10,000 nt of DNA from Theodoxus fluviatilis (taxonomy: Eukaryota; Mollusca; Gastropoda; Cycloneritida; Neritidae). The position numbers and the translations under genes were made by a program. The notes beneath the pieces were generated by a model that did no database searches, had not been told where the DNA came from, and was given only the letters and a program-made list of their open reading frames with translations. Of this stretch, positions 1-8,601 are shown one piece after another (the stretch's first letter is position 1; the number at the start of each line of letters is the position of its first letter). The DNA is taken from positions 41,230-51,229 of the forward strand of contig JAWQFJ010028301.1 of the NCBI GenBank assembly GCA_034096865.1, in the 5' to 3' direction.

Positions 1-419
1 TGAAGAGCTCCTGTGATCTTGACCTTGAAGCAAGGTCAACCAAACTGGTATCAAAAGATAGGGCTTGCTTTGACCTATATACCACTTGTAGCTTAGGTCG
101 CCATTCTCAATAACGTGGGAGAAAATTGGGAAAATGTGAAAAATGACTGTTTTTGAGACCACATTTATGGCTCCTGTGACCTTGACCTTGAAGCAAGGTC
201 AAGTCACTATGCATGATTTTTGAGGCCTTGTCATCATACACCATCATGCCACATTTGGTGTTGATAGACTTAATAGTCTCCGAGAAAAATCCAACGTTTA
301 AGTTTTTTACGCCCGGACGGACGGACGCCCGGACGGACGGACGGACGGACGGACGGACGCCCGGACGGACGGACGAAACGGCTTAGTAAATAGACTCACT
401 TTTGCTTCGCATGTGAGTC
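1..419 (-). mobile_element. Left-truncated copy 0 of the tandem Helentron-like repeat
   Basis: The window opens inside a copy of the repeat family that fills the next 8.9 kb. Visible in order are two copies of the TGACCTTGACCTT-gaagc-AAGGTCAA block (about 10-40 and 175-205), an AT-rich spacer, the conserved GTTGATAGACTTAATAGTC segment, an ACGG minisatellite (309-375) and the terminal palindrome GACTCAC (393-399) with GCATGTGAGTC (409-419). The rest of the copy lies before the window. Its sequence subtype (CCACTTGTAGC, GACTGTTTTTGAGACC, CACATTTGGTG) recurs almost unchanged at 6649-6955. The minus strand is assigned only because the terminal anatomy reads as a Helentron-type element in that direction. 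Confidence 0.7.
309..375. repeat. ACGG / ACGCCCGG minisatellite, longest pure tract
   Basis: This is an alternation of tetramer ACGG runs and the 8-mer ACGCCCGG, which differs from two ACGG units at two positions. The equivalent arrays in later copies lie at about 1537-1571, 2540-2597, 2863-2917, 3346-3376, 4695-4725, 6025-6071, 6957-7003, 7635-7665 and 8499-8557. Most of those are mainly the 8-mer, with decay to ACGCCCAG and similar forms. The arrays are CpG-dense islands in an AT-rich element. Confidence 0.9.
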
Positions 420-423
420 AAAA

Positions 424-528
424 AAGAAGTTAAACAACATACTGAGCGTTGATCCACCTTCCCTATGAACGCTTTTTAAATGAACAAGCGTTTTCAGCGA
501 AAGAGAAAAGAATACATGACATTTCTTA
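424..528. other. Non-repeat sequence between copy 0 and the first (AC)n tract
   Basis: About 105 bp separate the terminal palindrome of copy 0 from the first (AC)n tract, and nothing similar appears at the other copy junctions. It contains a 7-bp inverted repeat, AACGCTT (469-475) and AAGCGTT (486-492). It may be original host DNA trapped between two insertions. No coding potential is evident. Confidence 0.5.
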
Positions 529-530
529 AA

Positions 531-562
<32 letters not shown>

Positions 563-669
563 ACTCACACACACACACACACACTCACACACACACACAC
601 ACACACACGCACACACACACGCTCGCAAACACACAAACACACACACACACATGTACACAAACACTCACA

Positions 670-755
<86 letters not shown>

Positions 756-763
756 AACACACA
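529..763. repeat. (AC)n microsatellite, about 235 bp, impure
   Basis: A CA/GT dinucleotide tract is interrupted by TC, GC, AA and TGTA variants in its first half. It is essentially pure from about 676 to 752. The His/Thr and Cys/Val reading frames through it are artefacts of the dinucleotide period. It sits just before the AACAAGAAGGG linker that begins the next element copy. Confidence 0.97.
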
Positions 764-1615
764 ACAAGAAGGGCAAGGTCCATACGACTCACATGCTTGA
801 CCTTGACCTTTGCATGACCTTGACCTTCAGTTGACCCTCAAGGTCAAGGTCACACAACTACACCTAGAATGAAATCATACACTAAGAAATGCTTTACACA
901 TTTGTCCTACCAAAATACATGTGGCCTTGACCCAAGGTCAAGGTCATCCAAGGTCATGCAACACAAAGCTGTTAATTCAAGACATAGGAAGCACAATGGT
1001 GCTTATTGGCACTTTCTACCATGAGATATAGTCACTTTTAGTGGTTCACTACCCCATTTCGGTCACATTTCATAAGATTCAAAGTGACCTTGACTTTGAT
1101 GATATGTGACCAAATGTGTCTCATGATGAAAGTATAACATGTTCCCCACATAATTATTAAGTTTGAAACAGTTATCTTCCCTAGTTCAGGGTCAAGGTCA
1201 CTTCAAAGTATGTATAGAATCCAACTATGAAGAGCTCCTGTGACCTTGACCTTGAAGCAAAGTCAACGAAACTGGTACCAAAAGATAGGGCTTACTTTGC
1301 CCTATATACCATGTATAGGTGAGATATTCAATCTCAAAAACGTTAGAGAAATGTGAGAAAATATGAAAAAATTGCTGTTTTTTAGACAACATTTATGGCC
1401 CCTGCGACCATGACCTTAAAGCAAGGTCAAGTCACTATGTATGTTTTTTGAGGCCTTGTCGTCATACACCATCATGCCAAATTGGGTGTTGATAGACTGA
1501 ATAGTCCATGCGAAAAATCCAACGTTAAAGTTTTAAACGGACGCCTGGACGCCCGAACGCTCGGACGGACGAAACAGGTGAGTACATAGACTCACTTTTG
1601 CTTTGCTTGTGAGTC
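763..1615 (-). mobile_element. Full-length copy 1 of the Helentron-like repeat
   Basis: Its left end is the AACAAGAAGGGC linker followed by GACTCACATGC (786-796). Here the usual GGGCAAAGCCC hairpin is mutated to GGGCAAGGTCC, so its stem is broken. The body runs through the AGGTCA-rich block (800-850), the CATAGGAAGCACAATGG segment, the GGTTCACTACCCC segment and two TGACCTTGACCTT blocks. It ends with a minisatellite (1537-1571) and the terminal palindrome GACTCAC (1589-1595) and GTGAGTC (1609-1615). The distance between inverted repeats is about 830 bp, which matches the copies at 6206-7047 and 7749-8601. No open frame longer than chance is conserved, so the copy is non-autonomous. Confidence 0.72.
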
Positions 1616-1747
<132 letters not shown>

Positions 1748-2234
1748 CTCAATCTGGCCTCAAGAAAGAAACAAGAAGGGCAAAGCCCATACCACTCACA
1801 TGTTTGACCTTGACTTTTACATGACCTTGACCTTCAGGTGACCTTCAAGGTCAAGGTCAAACAACTAAACCTAGCAATGACATCATACACTAAGAACTGC
1901 TTTAAACATTTTCCCTACAAAATACATGTGACCTTGAGCCAAGGTCAAGGTCATCCAAGATCATGCAACACAAAGCATTTAATTCAAGACATAGGAAGCA
2001 CAATGGTACTTATTGGCACTTTCTACCATGAGATATAGTCACTTTTAGTGGTTCACTACACCATTTTGGTCACATTTCATAAGGTTCAAAGTGACATTGA
2101 CCTTGATGATATGTGACCAAGTTTGTCTCATGATAAAAGTATAACATGTGTACTACAATGTTGTGAAGTTTGGAGGAGTTATCTTCCATAGTTCAGGGTC
2201 AAGGTCACTTCAAAATATGTATACAGTCTAAATT

Positions 2235-2716
2235 TAAAGAGCTCCTGTGACCTTGACCTTAAAACAAGGTCAATCAAACTGGTATTAAAAGATAGGGCTT
2301 ATTTTTCCCTATATACCATATATAGATCAGGTACCCAATTAAAAAAAACTTCAGAGAAAATTGGGAAAATGTGAAAAATGGCAGTTTTTTTAACATTTAT
2401 GCCCCTGCAACCTTGACCTTGAAGCAAGGTCAAGTCACTGTGTACGTTTTTGTACGCCTTGTCATCATACACCATTATGCCAATTTAGGTGTTGATAGAC
2501 TTAATAGTCTCCGAGAAAAATCCAACGTTAAAGTTTTTTACGGACGGCAGGACGCCCGGATGACCTGACGCCCAGACGCCCGGACGATCGGACGGACAAC
2601 ACGGGTGACCTTGTATGAAAGTACAACACGCGTACTACAATGTTATGAAGTTTGGAAGAGTTATCTTCCATAGTTCGGGATCAAGGTCACTTCAAAATAT
2701 GTATACAATCCAAATT
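2235..2716. repeat. Shortened monomer lacking the terminal palindrome and left third
   Basis: After the minisatellite the sequence passes directly from ACACGGGTGA into a segment equivalent to the TGTGACC..ATGAAAGTATAACATG region. About 380 bp of the full unit, including the terminal repeats, hairpin linker and any microsatellite, is missing. A shared GTGA at both sides suggests microhomology at the junction. The same junction is seen at about 2929 and 4270, so the three shortened monomers derive from one deletion event. Confidence 0.75.
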
Positions 2717-3039
2717 TAAAGAGCTTCTGTGACCTTGACCTTGAAGCAAGGTCAAGTCACTATGTATGTTTTTGTACGCCTTGTCATCCTACACCATCAT
2801 GCCAAATTAAGTGTTGATAGACTTAATAGTCTCCGAGAAAAATGAAACGTTAAAGTTTTTTTACGGACGGCAGGACGCCCGGAAGACCAGACGCCCAGAC
2901 GCCCGGACGCTCAGACGAACAACACTGGTGACCTAGTAGAAAAGTACGGCATGCGTACTACAATTTTGTGAAGTTTGGAAGAGTTATCTTCCATAGTTTA
3001 GGGTCAAGGTCACTTCAAAATATGTATACAATTCAAATT
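2717..3039. repeat. Doubly shortened monomer
   Basis: It carries the same terminal-region deletion as the monomer before it, plus a second loss. The first TGACCTTGACCTTGAAGC block (about 2731) runs straight into the GTCACTATGTATG that normally follows the second copy of that block, about 165 bp downstream. Recombination between the two internal direct repeats explains this exactly. At 323 bp it is the smallest unit in the array. Confidence 0.75.
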
Positions 3040-3425
3040 TAAAGACCTCATGTGACCTTGACCTTCAAGCAAGGTCAATCAAACTGGTATCAAAAGATAG
3101 GGATTACATTGCCCTATATACCATATATAGGTCAGGTATTAAATCTCAAAAACGTCACAGAAATTTGGGAAAAAGTGAAAAATTGCCGTTTTTTAGGCAA
3201 CATTTACGGCCCCTGCGACCTTGAAGCAAGGTCAAGTCACTATGTATGTTTTTGTACACCTTGTCATCCTACACCAGCATGCTAAATTGGGTGTTGATAG
3301 ACTTAATAGTCTCCAAGGAAAATCCAACGTTAACGTTTTGTACAGACGCCCGGACGCCCGGACGCCCGGACGGACGAAAAGGGTAAGTACATACTCACTT
3401 TTGCTTCGCATGTGAGTCAAAAAGA

Positions 3426-4769
3426 AACAAGAAGGGCAAAGCCCATATGACTCACATGCTTGACCTTGACATGACCTTGCCTTCAGATGACCTTCAAGGT
3501 CAAGGTCAAACAACGAAACCTAGCAATGACATCATACATTAAGAAAAGCTTTACACATTTGTACTACCAAAATACATGTGACCTTGACCCAAAGTCAAGG
3601 TCATCCAAGGTCATGCAACACAGAGCTGTTAATTCAAGACATAGGAAGCACAATGGTGCTTATTGGCACATTCTGCCATGAGATATGGTCACTTTTAGTG
3701 GTTCACTACCCCATTTTGGTCACATTTCATAAGGATCAAAGTGACCTTGACCTTGTTGAAATGTAACCAAATGTGTCTCATGATAAAAGTATAACATGTG
3801 TACTACAATGTTGTGAAGTTTGGAGGAGTTATCTTCCATAGTTCAGGGTCAAGGTCACTTCAAAATATGTATACAGTCTAACTTTAAAGAGCTCCTGTGA
3901 CCTTGACCTTAAAGCAAGGTCAATCAAACTGGTATCAAAAGATAGGGCTTGCTTTGCCCTATATACTATATATAAATCAGGTATCCAATCTCAAAAACTT
4001 CAGAAAATTAGGAAAATGTAAAAAATGGCTGTTTTCTTTTAACATTTACGGCCCCTGCGACCTTGACCTTGAAGCAAGATCAAGTCGCTATGTATGTTTT
4101 TGTACGCCTTCTCATCCTACACTATCATGCCAAATTGGGTGTTGATAGACATAATAGTCTCTGAGAAAAATCCAACGTTAAAGTTTTTTACGGATTACAG
4201 GACACCAGGCCGCCCGGCCGCCCGAACGGCCGCCCGGACAGCCGCCCGGACACCCAGACATACAACACTGGTGACCTAGTATGAAAGTATAACATGTGTA
4301 ATACAATCTTATGAAGTTTGGAATAATTATCTTCCATAGTTCAGGGTCAAGGTCACTTCAAAATATGTATACAATTCAACTTTAAAGACCTCCTGTGATC
4401 TTGACATTGAAGCAAGGTCAATCAAATTGATATCAGAAGATAGGTATTATTTTGCCCTATATACCATATATAGATCAGGTAGCCAATCTCAGAAACGTCA
4501 GAGAAAATTGGGAAAATATGAAAAATAGCTGTTTTTTAGAGAACATTTATGGCCCCTGCGACATTGGCCTTGAAGCAAGGTCAAATCACTATGTATGCTT
4601 TTGTACGCCTTGTCATCATACACCATCATGCCAAATTGGGTGTTGATAGACGTAATAGTCTCTGAGAAAAATCCTACGTTAAAGTTTTTTAGAGACGCCC
4701 GGACGCCCAGACGCCCGGACGGACGAAAAGGGTGAGTACATAGACTCACTTTTGTTTCACATGTGAGTC
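3426..4769 (-). mobile_element. Composite copy 3: full element plus one shortened monomer
   Basis: It starts with the linker and hairpin GGGCAAAGCCC (3434-3444) and GACTCACATGC (3449-3459), and ends at GTGAGTC (4763-4769). It joins copy 2 through only a few bases (3419-3425), with no microsatellite. A shortened monomer (3885-4382) with the shared deletion lies inside. The boundary region at about 3780-3930 is nearly identical to 2134-2280 in copy 2, so the full-plus-short arrangement was itself duplicated. In the shortened monomer the minisatellite (about 4190-4260) has drifted to CCGCCCGG-like repeats. Confidence 0.65.
3885..4382. repeat. Shortened monomer inside copy 3
   Basis: It carries the characteristic deletion junction ACACTGGTGACCTAGTATGAA (about 4264-4284), matching 2717-3039 almost base for base across the break. 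Unlike that monomer it keeps both internal TGACCTTGACCTT blocks. Its flank TATACAATTCAA followed by AAAGACCTC matches the flank after the 323-bp monomer, which supports a common duplication. Confidence 0.75.
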
Positions 4770-4846
4770 AAAAAAGAAGAGTAAAGAAAAAGAAAAGAAA
4801 AGGAAAAGAAAAGAAAAAAGAAAGGAAAAGGAAAGAAAAAGAAAAG
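4770..4846. repeat. (AAAAG)n purine tract
   Basis: This is an AAAAG/GGAAAAG-type tract with essentially one-strand purine content (one T near its start). It lies between the terminal palindrome of copy 3 and the linker of copy 4, where earlier junctions carry (AC)n. Confidence 0.93.
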
Positions 4847-5527
4847 ACAAGAAGGGCAAAGCCCATACGACTCACATGCTTGACCTTGACCTTTACATGA
4901 CCTTGACCTTCAGGTGACCTTCAAGGTCAAGGCAAATCAACTACACCTAGCAATGACATCATACACTAAACTAAGAAATGCTGAACACATTTTTCCTACC
5001 AAAATATATGTGGCCTTGATCCAAGGTCAAGGTCATTCAAGGTCATGCAACACAAAGCTGTTAATTCAAGATATAGTTAGCACAATGGTGCTTATAGGCA
5101 CTTTCTACCATGAGATATGGTTACTTTTAGTGGTTCACTACCCCATTTTGGGCACCTTTCATAAGGGTCAAAGTGACCTTGACCTTGATGTTATTTGACC
5201 AAATGTGTCTCATGATGAAAGTATAACATGTGCCCCACATAATTATTCGGTTTGAAACAGTTATTTTCCATAGTTCAGGGTCAAGGTCATTTCAAAATAT
5301 GTATACAATCTAACTTTAAAGAGCTCCTGTGACCTTGACCTTAAAGCAAGGCAACCAAACTGGTATCAAAGGATAGGGCTTACTTTGCCCTATATATCAT
5401 GTATAGGTGAGGTATCCAATCTCAAAAACGTCAGAGAAATTTGAGAAAATGTGAAAAATGGCTGTTTTTTAGACAACATTTATGGCCCGTGCGACCTTGA
5501 CCTTGAAGCAAGGTTAAGTCACTATGT

Positions 5528-5863
5528 GTCACCCCTGTTCTCGGTGACCTTCATTGGCTTCCAGTTCGCCAAAGGGGGGAATTTAAGACCCTCTCCATCG
5601 TGTTTAAGTGTGAAACTGGTGAAGCCCCAACCTACCTCGGAGAACTCCTTAGACCTCACAACCCCACAAGGAATCTCCGTTCCTCAAAAAGAAGACTATT
5701 GATTGTCCCACAAACAAGGTTACGGAGCTTCGGTGACCGCTCCTTCAGCGTTGTTGGACCGAGACTCTGGAACCAACTTCCTGAGGGTCTGAGGGTTAGT
5801 CCATCCTTGGCCGCATTTAAAACTGGCCTCAAAACTTTTTTATTTCGTCTTGTCGCGCAATGA
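5528..5863 (+). pseudogene. C-terminal remnant of LINE reverse transcriptase ORF2
   Basis: There are 111 uninterrupted codons ending in TGA at 5861-5863, with no native start codon because the insertion is truncated. Recognisable C-terminal LINE landmarks in order are TPVLGDLHWLPVRQR (residues 2-16), EFKTLSIVFK, APTYLGELL, RNLRSS, RLRSFGDRSFSVVGPRLWNQ around the middle, and a FKTGLKTFLFRL end. These conserved phrases follow the reverse transcriptase thumb and connection region in CR1, L2 and Rex1-like elements (recalled from family knowledge, not searched). The endonuclease and RT catalytic domains are absent, so the fragment cannot encode an active enzyme. The frame has no stop or frameshift, which suggests a fairly young insertion. 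Confidence 0.88.
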
Positions 5864-5925
5864 GCATGTTTATCGTGATAATGGCGCAGTAAAAATGAAA
5901 ATACATACATACATACATACATGTA
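5528..5925 (+). mobile_element. 5'-truncated non-LTR retrotransposon (LINE) insertion
   Basis: This 0.4-kb block interrupts the array unit between CACTATGT and ACGTTTTTTGAGGCC, which are adjacent in sister copies. It holds only the C-terminal end of a LINE ORF2, a short 3' UTR (5864-5900) and a short tetranucleotide tail of ATAC repeats (5901-5922). Extreme 5' truncation with a 3' microsatellite tail is typical of CR1, L2 or Rex1-like LINEs, which usually lack poly(A). ATGT occurs on both sides (5524-5527 and 5921-5924) and may be a 4-bp target-site duplication, although overlap with the tail makes this uncertain. Confidence 0.85.
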
Positions 5926-6115
5926 CGTTTTTTGAGGCCTTGGCATCCTACACCATCATTCTAAATTGGGTGTTGATAGACTTAATAGTCTCTGAGAAAA
6001 ATCCAACGTTAAAGTTTTTCACTAACGCCCGGACGCCCGGACGCCCGGATGCCCGGACGCCCGGAGGGACGAAACGGGTGAGTACATAGACTCACTTTTG
6101 CTTTGCATGTGAGTC

Positions 6116-6182
6116 AAAAAAGAAAAGAAAAAGAAAAGAAAAAGAAAAGAAAAAGAAAAGAAGAAGAAAAGAAAAAGAAAAG
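6116..6182. repeat. (AAAAG)n purine tract
   Basis: A regular alternation of GAAAA and AAAAGA units runs from the terminal palindrome of copy 4 to the AACAAGAAGGG linker of copy 5. Only purines are present on the plus strand. Confidence 0.93.
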
Positions 6183-6216
6183 AACAAGAAGGGCAAAGCC
6201 CATACGACTCACATGC

Positions 6217-6272
6217 TTGACCTTGACCTTTATATGACCTTGACCTTCAGGTGACCTTCAAGGTCAAGGTCA
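6217..6272. promoter_or_regulatory. Cluster of AGGTCA nuclear-receptor half-sites
   Basis: Seven AGGTCA/TGACCT half-sites lie in 56 bp. Direct repeats with zero spacing (TGACCT-TGACCT) form 13-bp arms TGACCTTGACCTT (6235-6247) and AAGGTCAAGGTCA (6260-6272) around a 12-base spacer. TCAAGGTCA is the established extended half-site of NR5A (FTZ-F1/SF-1) and ERR-type monomeric receptors. Binding is inferred from sequence only, and the sites may simply be structural parts of the transposon. Confidence 0.4.
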
Positions 6273-6342
6273 AACAACTAAACCTACCAATGACATCATA
6301 CACAAAGAAATGCTTTACACATTTTTCCTACCAAAATACATG

Positions 6343-6367
6343 TGACCTTGACCCAAGGTCAAGGTCA
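6343..6367. repeat. Perfect 11-bp-arm palindrome of paired half-sites
   Basis: The arms TGACCTTGACC (6343-6353) and GGTCAAGGTCA (6357-6367) flank CAA. The same palindrome is perfect at 7886-7910 and carries single substitutions in copies 1, 2 and 3. It could form a hairpin in single-stranded DNA or RNA. Confidence 0.9.
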
Positions 6368-7047
6368 TCCAAGGTCATGCAACACAAAGCTGTTAATTCA
6401 AGACATAGGAAGCACAATGGTGCTTATTGGCACTTTCTACCATGAGATATAGTCACTTTTAGTGGTTCACTACCCCATTTTGGTCACATTTCATAAGGGT
6501 CAAAGTGACCTTGACCTTGATGATATGTGACCAAATGTGTCTCATGATGAAAGTATAACATGTGCCCCACATAATTATTAAGTTTGAAACAGTTATCTTC
6601 CATAGTTCAGGGTCAAGGTCACTTCAAAATATGTATACAATCCAACTTTGAAGAGCTTCTGTGACCTTGACCTTGAAGCAAGGTCAACTAAACTGGTATC
6701 AAAAGATAGGGCTTGCTTTGACCTATATACCACTTGTAGCTAAGGTCGCCATTCTCAATAACGTGGGAGAAAATTGGGAAAATGTGAAAAATGACTGTTT
6801 TTGAGACCACATTTATGGCTCCTGTGACCTTGACCTTGAAGCAAGGTCAAGTCACTGTGTATGTTTTTTGAGGCCTTGTCATCATACACCATCATGCCAC
6901 ATTTGGTGTTGATAGACTTAATAGTCTCCGAGAAAAATCCAACGTTTAAGTTTTTTACGGACGCCCGGACGGACGCCTGGACGGACGCCCGGACGGACGG
7001 ACGACACGGCTCAGTACATAGACTCACTTTTGCTTCGCATGTGAGTC

Positions 7048-7316
7048 AAAAAGGAAAGAAAAGAAAAAAAAAGAAAAGAAAAAAAGAAAAAAAAGAAAAG
7101 AAAAGGAAAAGTAAAGAAAAAGAAAAGAAAAAGAAAAGAAAAAAAAGAAAAAGAAAAGAAAAGAAAAAGAAAAGAAAAAGAAAAGAAAAAGAAAAGAAAA
7201 AGAAAGAAAAAGAAAAGAAAAAGAAAACAAAGAAAAGAAAAAAAAGAGGAAGAAATAAAGAAACAAAGAAAAGAAAAGAAAAGAACAAGGAAAAGAAGAA
7301 AGAGGAACAAAGAAAA
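7048..7316. repeat. Long purine tract, about 270 bp, (AAAAG)n type
   Basis: The plus strand is almost all A and G with rare C or T. It consists of AAAAG and GAAAA units that degenerate toward the right end (AATAAAG, AACAAGG). The Lys-rich and Phe-rich reading frames through it are artefacts. On the right it joins an element broken in its middle (TCCAACTTTGAAGAG) and not the usual linker. A tract like this can form triplex DNA. Confidence 0.95.
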
Positions 7317-7712
7317 GAATCCAACTTTGAAGAGCTCCTGTGACCTTGACCTTGAAGCAAGATCAACCAAACTGGTATCAAAGAATAGGGCTTACTTTGC
7401 CCTATATACCATGTATAGGTGAGGTATCCAATCTAAAAAACGTCAGAGAAAATTGAGAAAATGTGAAAAATGGCTGTTTTTTAGACAACATTATGGCGCC
7501 TGCGACCTTGAACTTGAAGCAAGGTCAAGTCACTCTGTATGTTTTTTGAGGCCTTGTCATCATACAAAACCATGCCAAAGTGGGTGTTGATAGACTTAAT
7601 AGTCTATGCGGAAAATCCAACGTTAAAGTTTTAAACGGACGCCCGGACGCCCGGCGCCCGGACGGATGCAACGGGTGAGTACATAGACTCACTTTTGCTT
7701 CGCATGTGAGTC
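7317..7712 (-). mobile_element. Truncated copy 6
   Basis: Only the part from CCAACTTTGAAGAGCTCC to the right terminal repeat remains. The hairpin linker, left terminal repeat and AGGTCA-rich left half are gone, replaced by the purine tract. It keeps both TGACCTTGACCTT blocks, a minisatellite (7635-7665), GACTCAC (7686-7692) and GTGAGTC (7706-7712). Subtype marks ATGCGGAAAATCC and GTTTTAAACGG match the corresponding stretch of copy 1 (1503-1540). Confidence 0.68.
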
Positions 7713-7725
7713 AAAAAAGGAAAAG

Positions 7726-8601
7726 AACAAGAAGGGCAAAGCCCATACGACTCACAGGCTTGACCTTGACCTTTACATGACCTTGACCTTCAGGTGTCCT
7801 TCAAGGTCAAGGTCAAACAACGAAACCTAGCAATGACATCATACACTAAGAACTGCTTTACACATTTTCCCTACCAAAATACATGTGACCTTGACCCAAG
7901 GTCAAGGTCATCCAAGCTCATGCAACACAAAGCTGTTAATTCAAGACATAGGAAGCACAATGGTGCTTATTGGCACTTTCTACTATGAGATATGGTCACT
8001 CTTAGTGGTTCACTACCCAATTTTGGTCACATTTCATAAGGGTCAAAGTGACCTTGACCTTGATGATATGTGTCCAAATATGTCTCATGATGAAAGTATA
8101 ATATGTGTACTACAGTGTTATGAAGTTTGGAAATGTTATCTTCCATAGTTCAGGGTCAAGGTCACTTCAAAATATGTATACAATCCAACTTTAAAGAGCT
8201 CCTGTGACCTTGACCTTGAAGCAAGGTCAATCAAACTGGTATCAAAATATAGAGATTACTTTGCCCTATACACCACATATAGTCAGATGTCCAATCTTAA
8301 GAACTTCAGAGAAAATTGGGAAAATGTGAAAAATGGCTGTTTTTTAATACAACATTTATGGCCCTGCAACCTTGACCTTGAAGCAAGGTCAAGTCACTAT
8401 GTATGTTTATTGACGCGTTGTCATCATACACCATCATGTTAAATTGGGTGTTGATAGACTCAATAGTCTCCAAGAAAAAACCAACGGTAAAGTTTTTCAC
8501 GGAAGCCCAGACGCCCGGACGCCCAGACGCCCGGACGCCCAGATGCCCGGACGGATGACACGGGTGAGTACATAGACTCACTTTTGCTTCGCATGTGAGT
8601 C
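7726..8601 (-). mobile_element. Full-length copy 7, right-most in the array
   Basis: The hairpin GGGCAAAGCCC (7734-7744) and a left terminal repeat with one change (GACTCACAGGC, 7749-7759) start it. The right end has GACTCAC (8575-8581) and GTGAGTC (8595-8601). The body keeps a perfect AGGTCA palindrome (7886-7910) and an 8-mer minisatellite (8499-8557). It joins copy 6 through a 13-base purine linker only. Its right side runs into a long purine tract and then single-copy DNA, so this is the array edge. Confidence 0.74.

Larger units (their letters stand above)
1770..3418 (-). mobile_element. Composite copy 2: one full element plus two shortened monomers
   Basis: The hairpin GGGCAAAGCCC (1778-1788) and a one-base variant of the left terminal repeat (CACTCACATG) begin the copy. 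The next intact right-hand terminus, GTGAGTC, is not reached until 3412-3418. The 1.63 kb between is about 480 plus 323 bp longer than a core element, because two internally deleted monomers (2235-2716 and 2717-3039) are inserted in tandem. Neither carries the terminal palindrome. The AGGTCA-rich blocks recur throughout. Several 60-90-codon frames recur in step with the repeat but are not conserved as proteins. Confidence 0.65.
4847..6115 (-). mobile_element. Copy 4 of the Helentron-like repeat, split by a LINE
   Basis: The hairpin GGGCAAAGCCC (4854-4864) and GACTCACATGC (4869-4879) start it. GTGAGT (6078-6083), ACTCAC (6090-6095) and GCATGTGAGTC (6105-6115) end it. It is about 1247 bp between terminal repeats. 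Subtracting the roughly 395-bp LINE insertion (5528-5925) returns the standard core length of about 850 bp. The element sequence resumes at ACGTTTTTTGAGGCC right after the LINE tail, so the LINE entered an existing array copy. Confidence 0.72.
6183..7047 (-). mobile_element. Full-length copy 5, best-preserved example
   Basis: The linker hairpin GGGCAAAGCCC (6191-6201) and GACTCACATGC (6206-6216) lie at the left end. GACTCAC (7021-7027) and GTGAGTC (7041-7047) lie at the right end, with a mixed ACGG/ACGCCCGG minisatellite at 6957-7003. I counted 21 AGGTCA/TGACCT half-sites by hand in about 860 bp. Two large palindromes made of these sites are perfect here (6235-6272 and 6343-6367). The recurring short frame starting MTFKVKVKQ follows the DNA repeat and is not supported as a gene. 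Confidence 0.75.

Noticed and set aside
480..800. His/Thr-rich and Cys/Val-rich reading frames through the (AC)n tracts here and at 1525-1824
   Set aside because: They are dinucleotide-period artefacts, open in several frames on both strands, with no conserved start or flanking coding sequence.
1838..2038. Recurring frame starting MTFKVKVKQ, also near 3487, 4914, 6251 and 7794
   Set aside because: It recurs because the DNA repeats. Copies end at different places, shift frame and overlap another equally open frame, and changes do not favour third codon positions by eye.
2080..2110. GGTTCAAAGTG as a Pol III B box of a tRNA-derived SINE
   Set aside because: It matches the B-box consensus poorly, and no A box or tRNA-like fold is present upstream.
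6861..7381. Lys/Glu-rich 160-codon frame and Phe/Leu-rich opposite frames through the purine tract, and similar frames at 8460-8798
   Set aside because: A purine-only strand contains few stop codons, so the length carries no coding signal. The start lies in transposon sequence.
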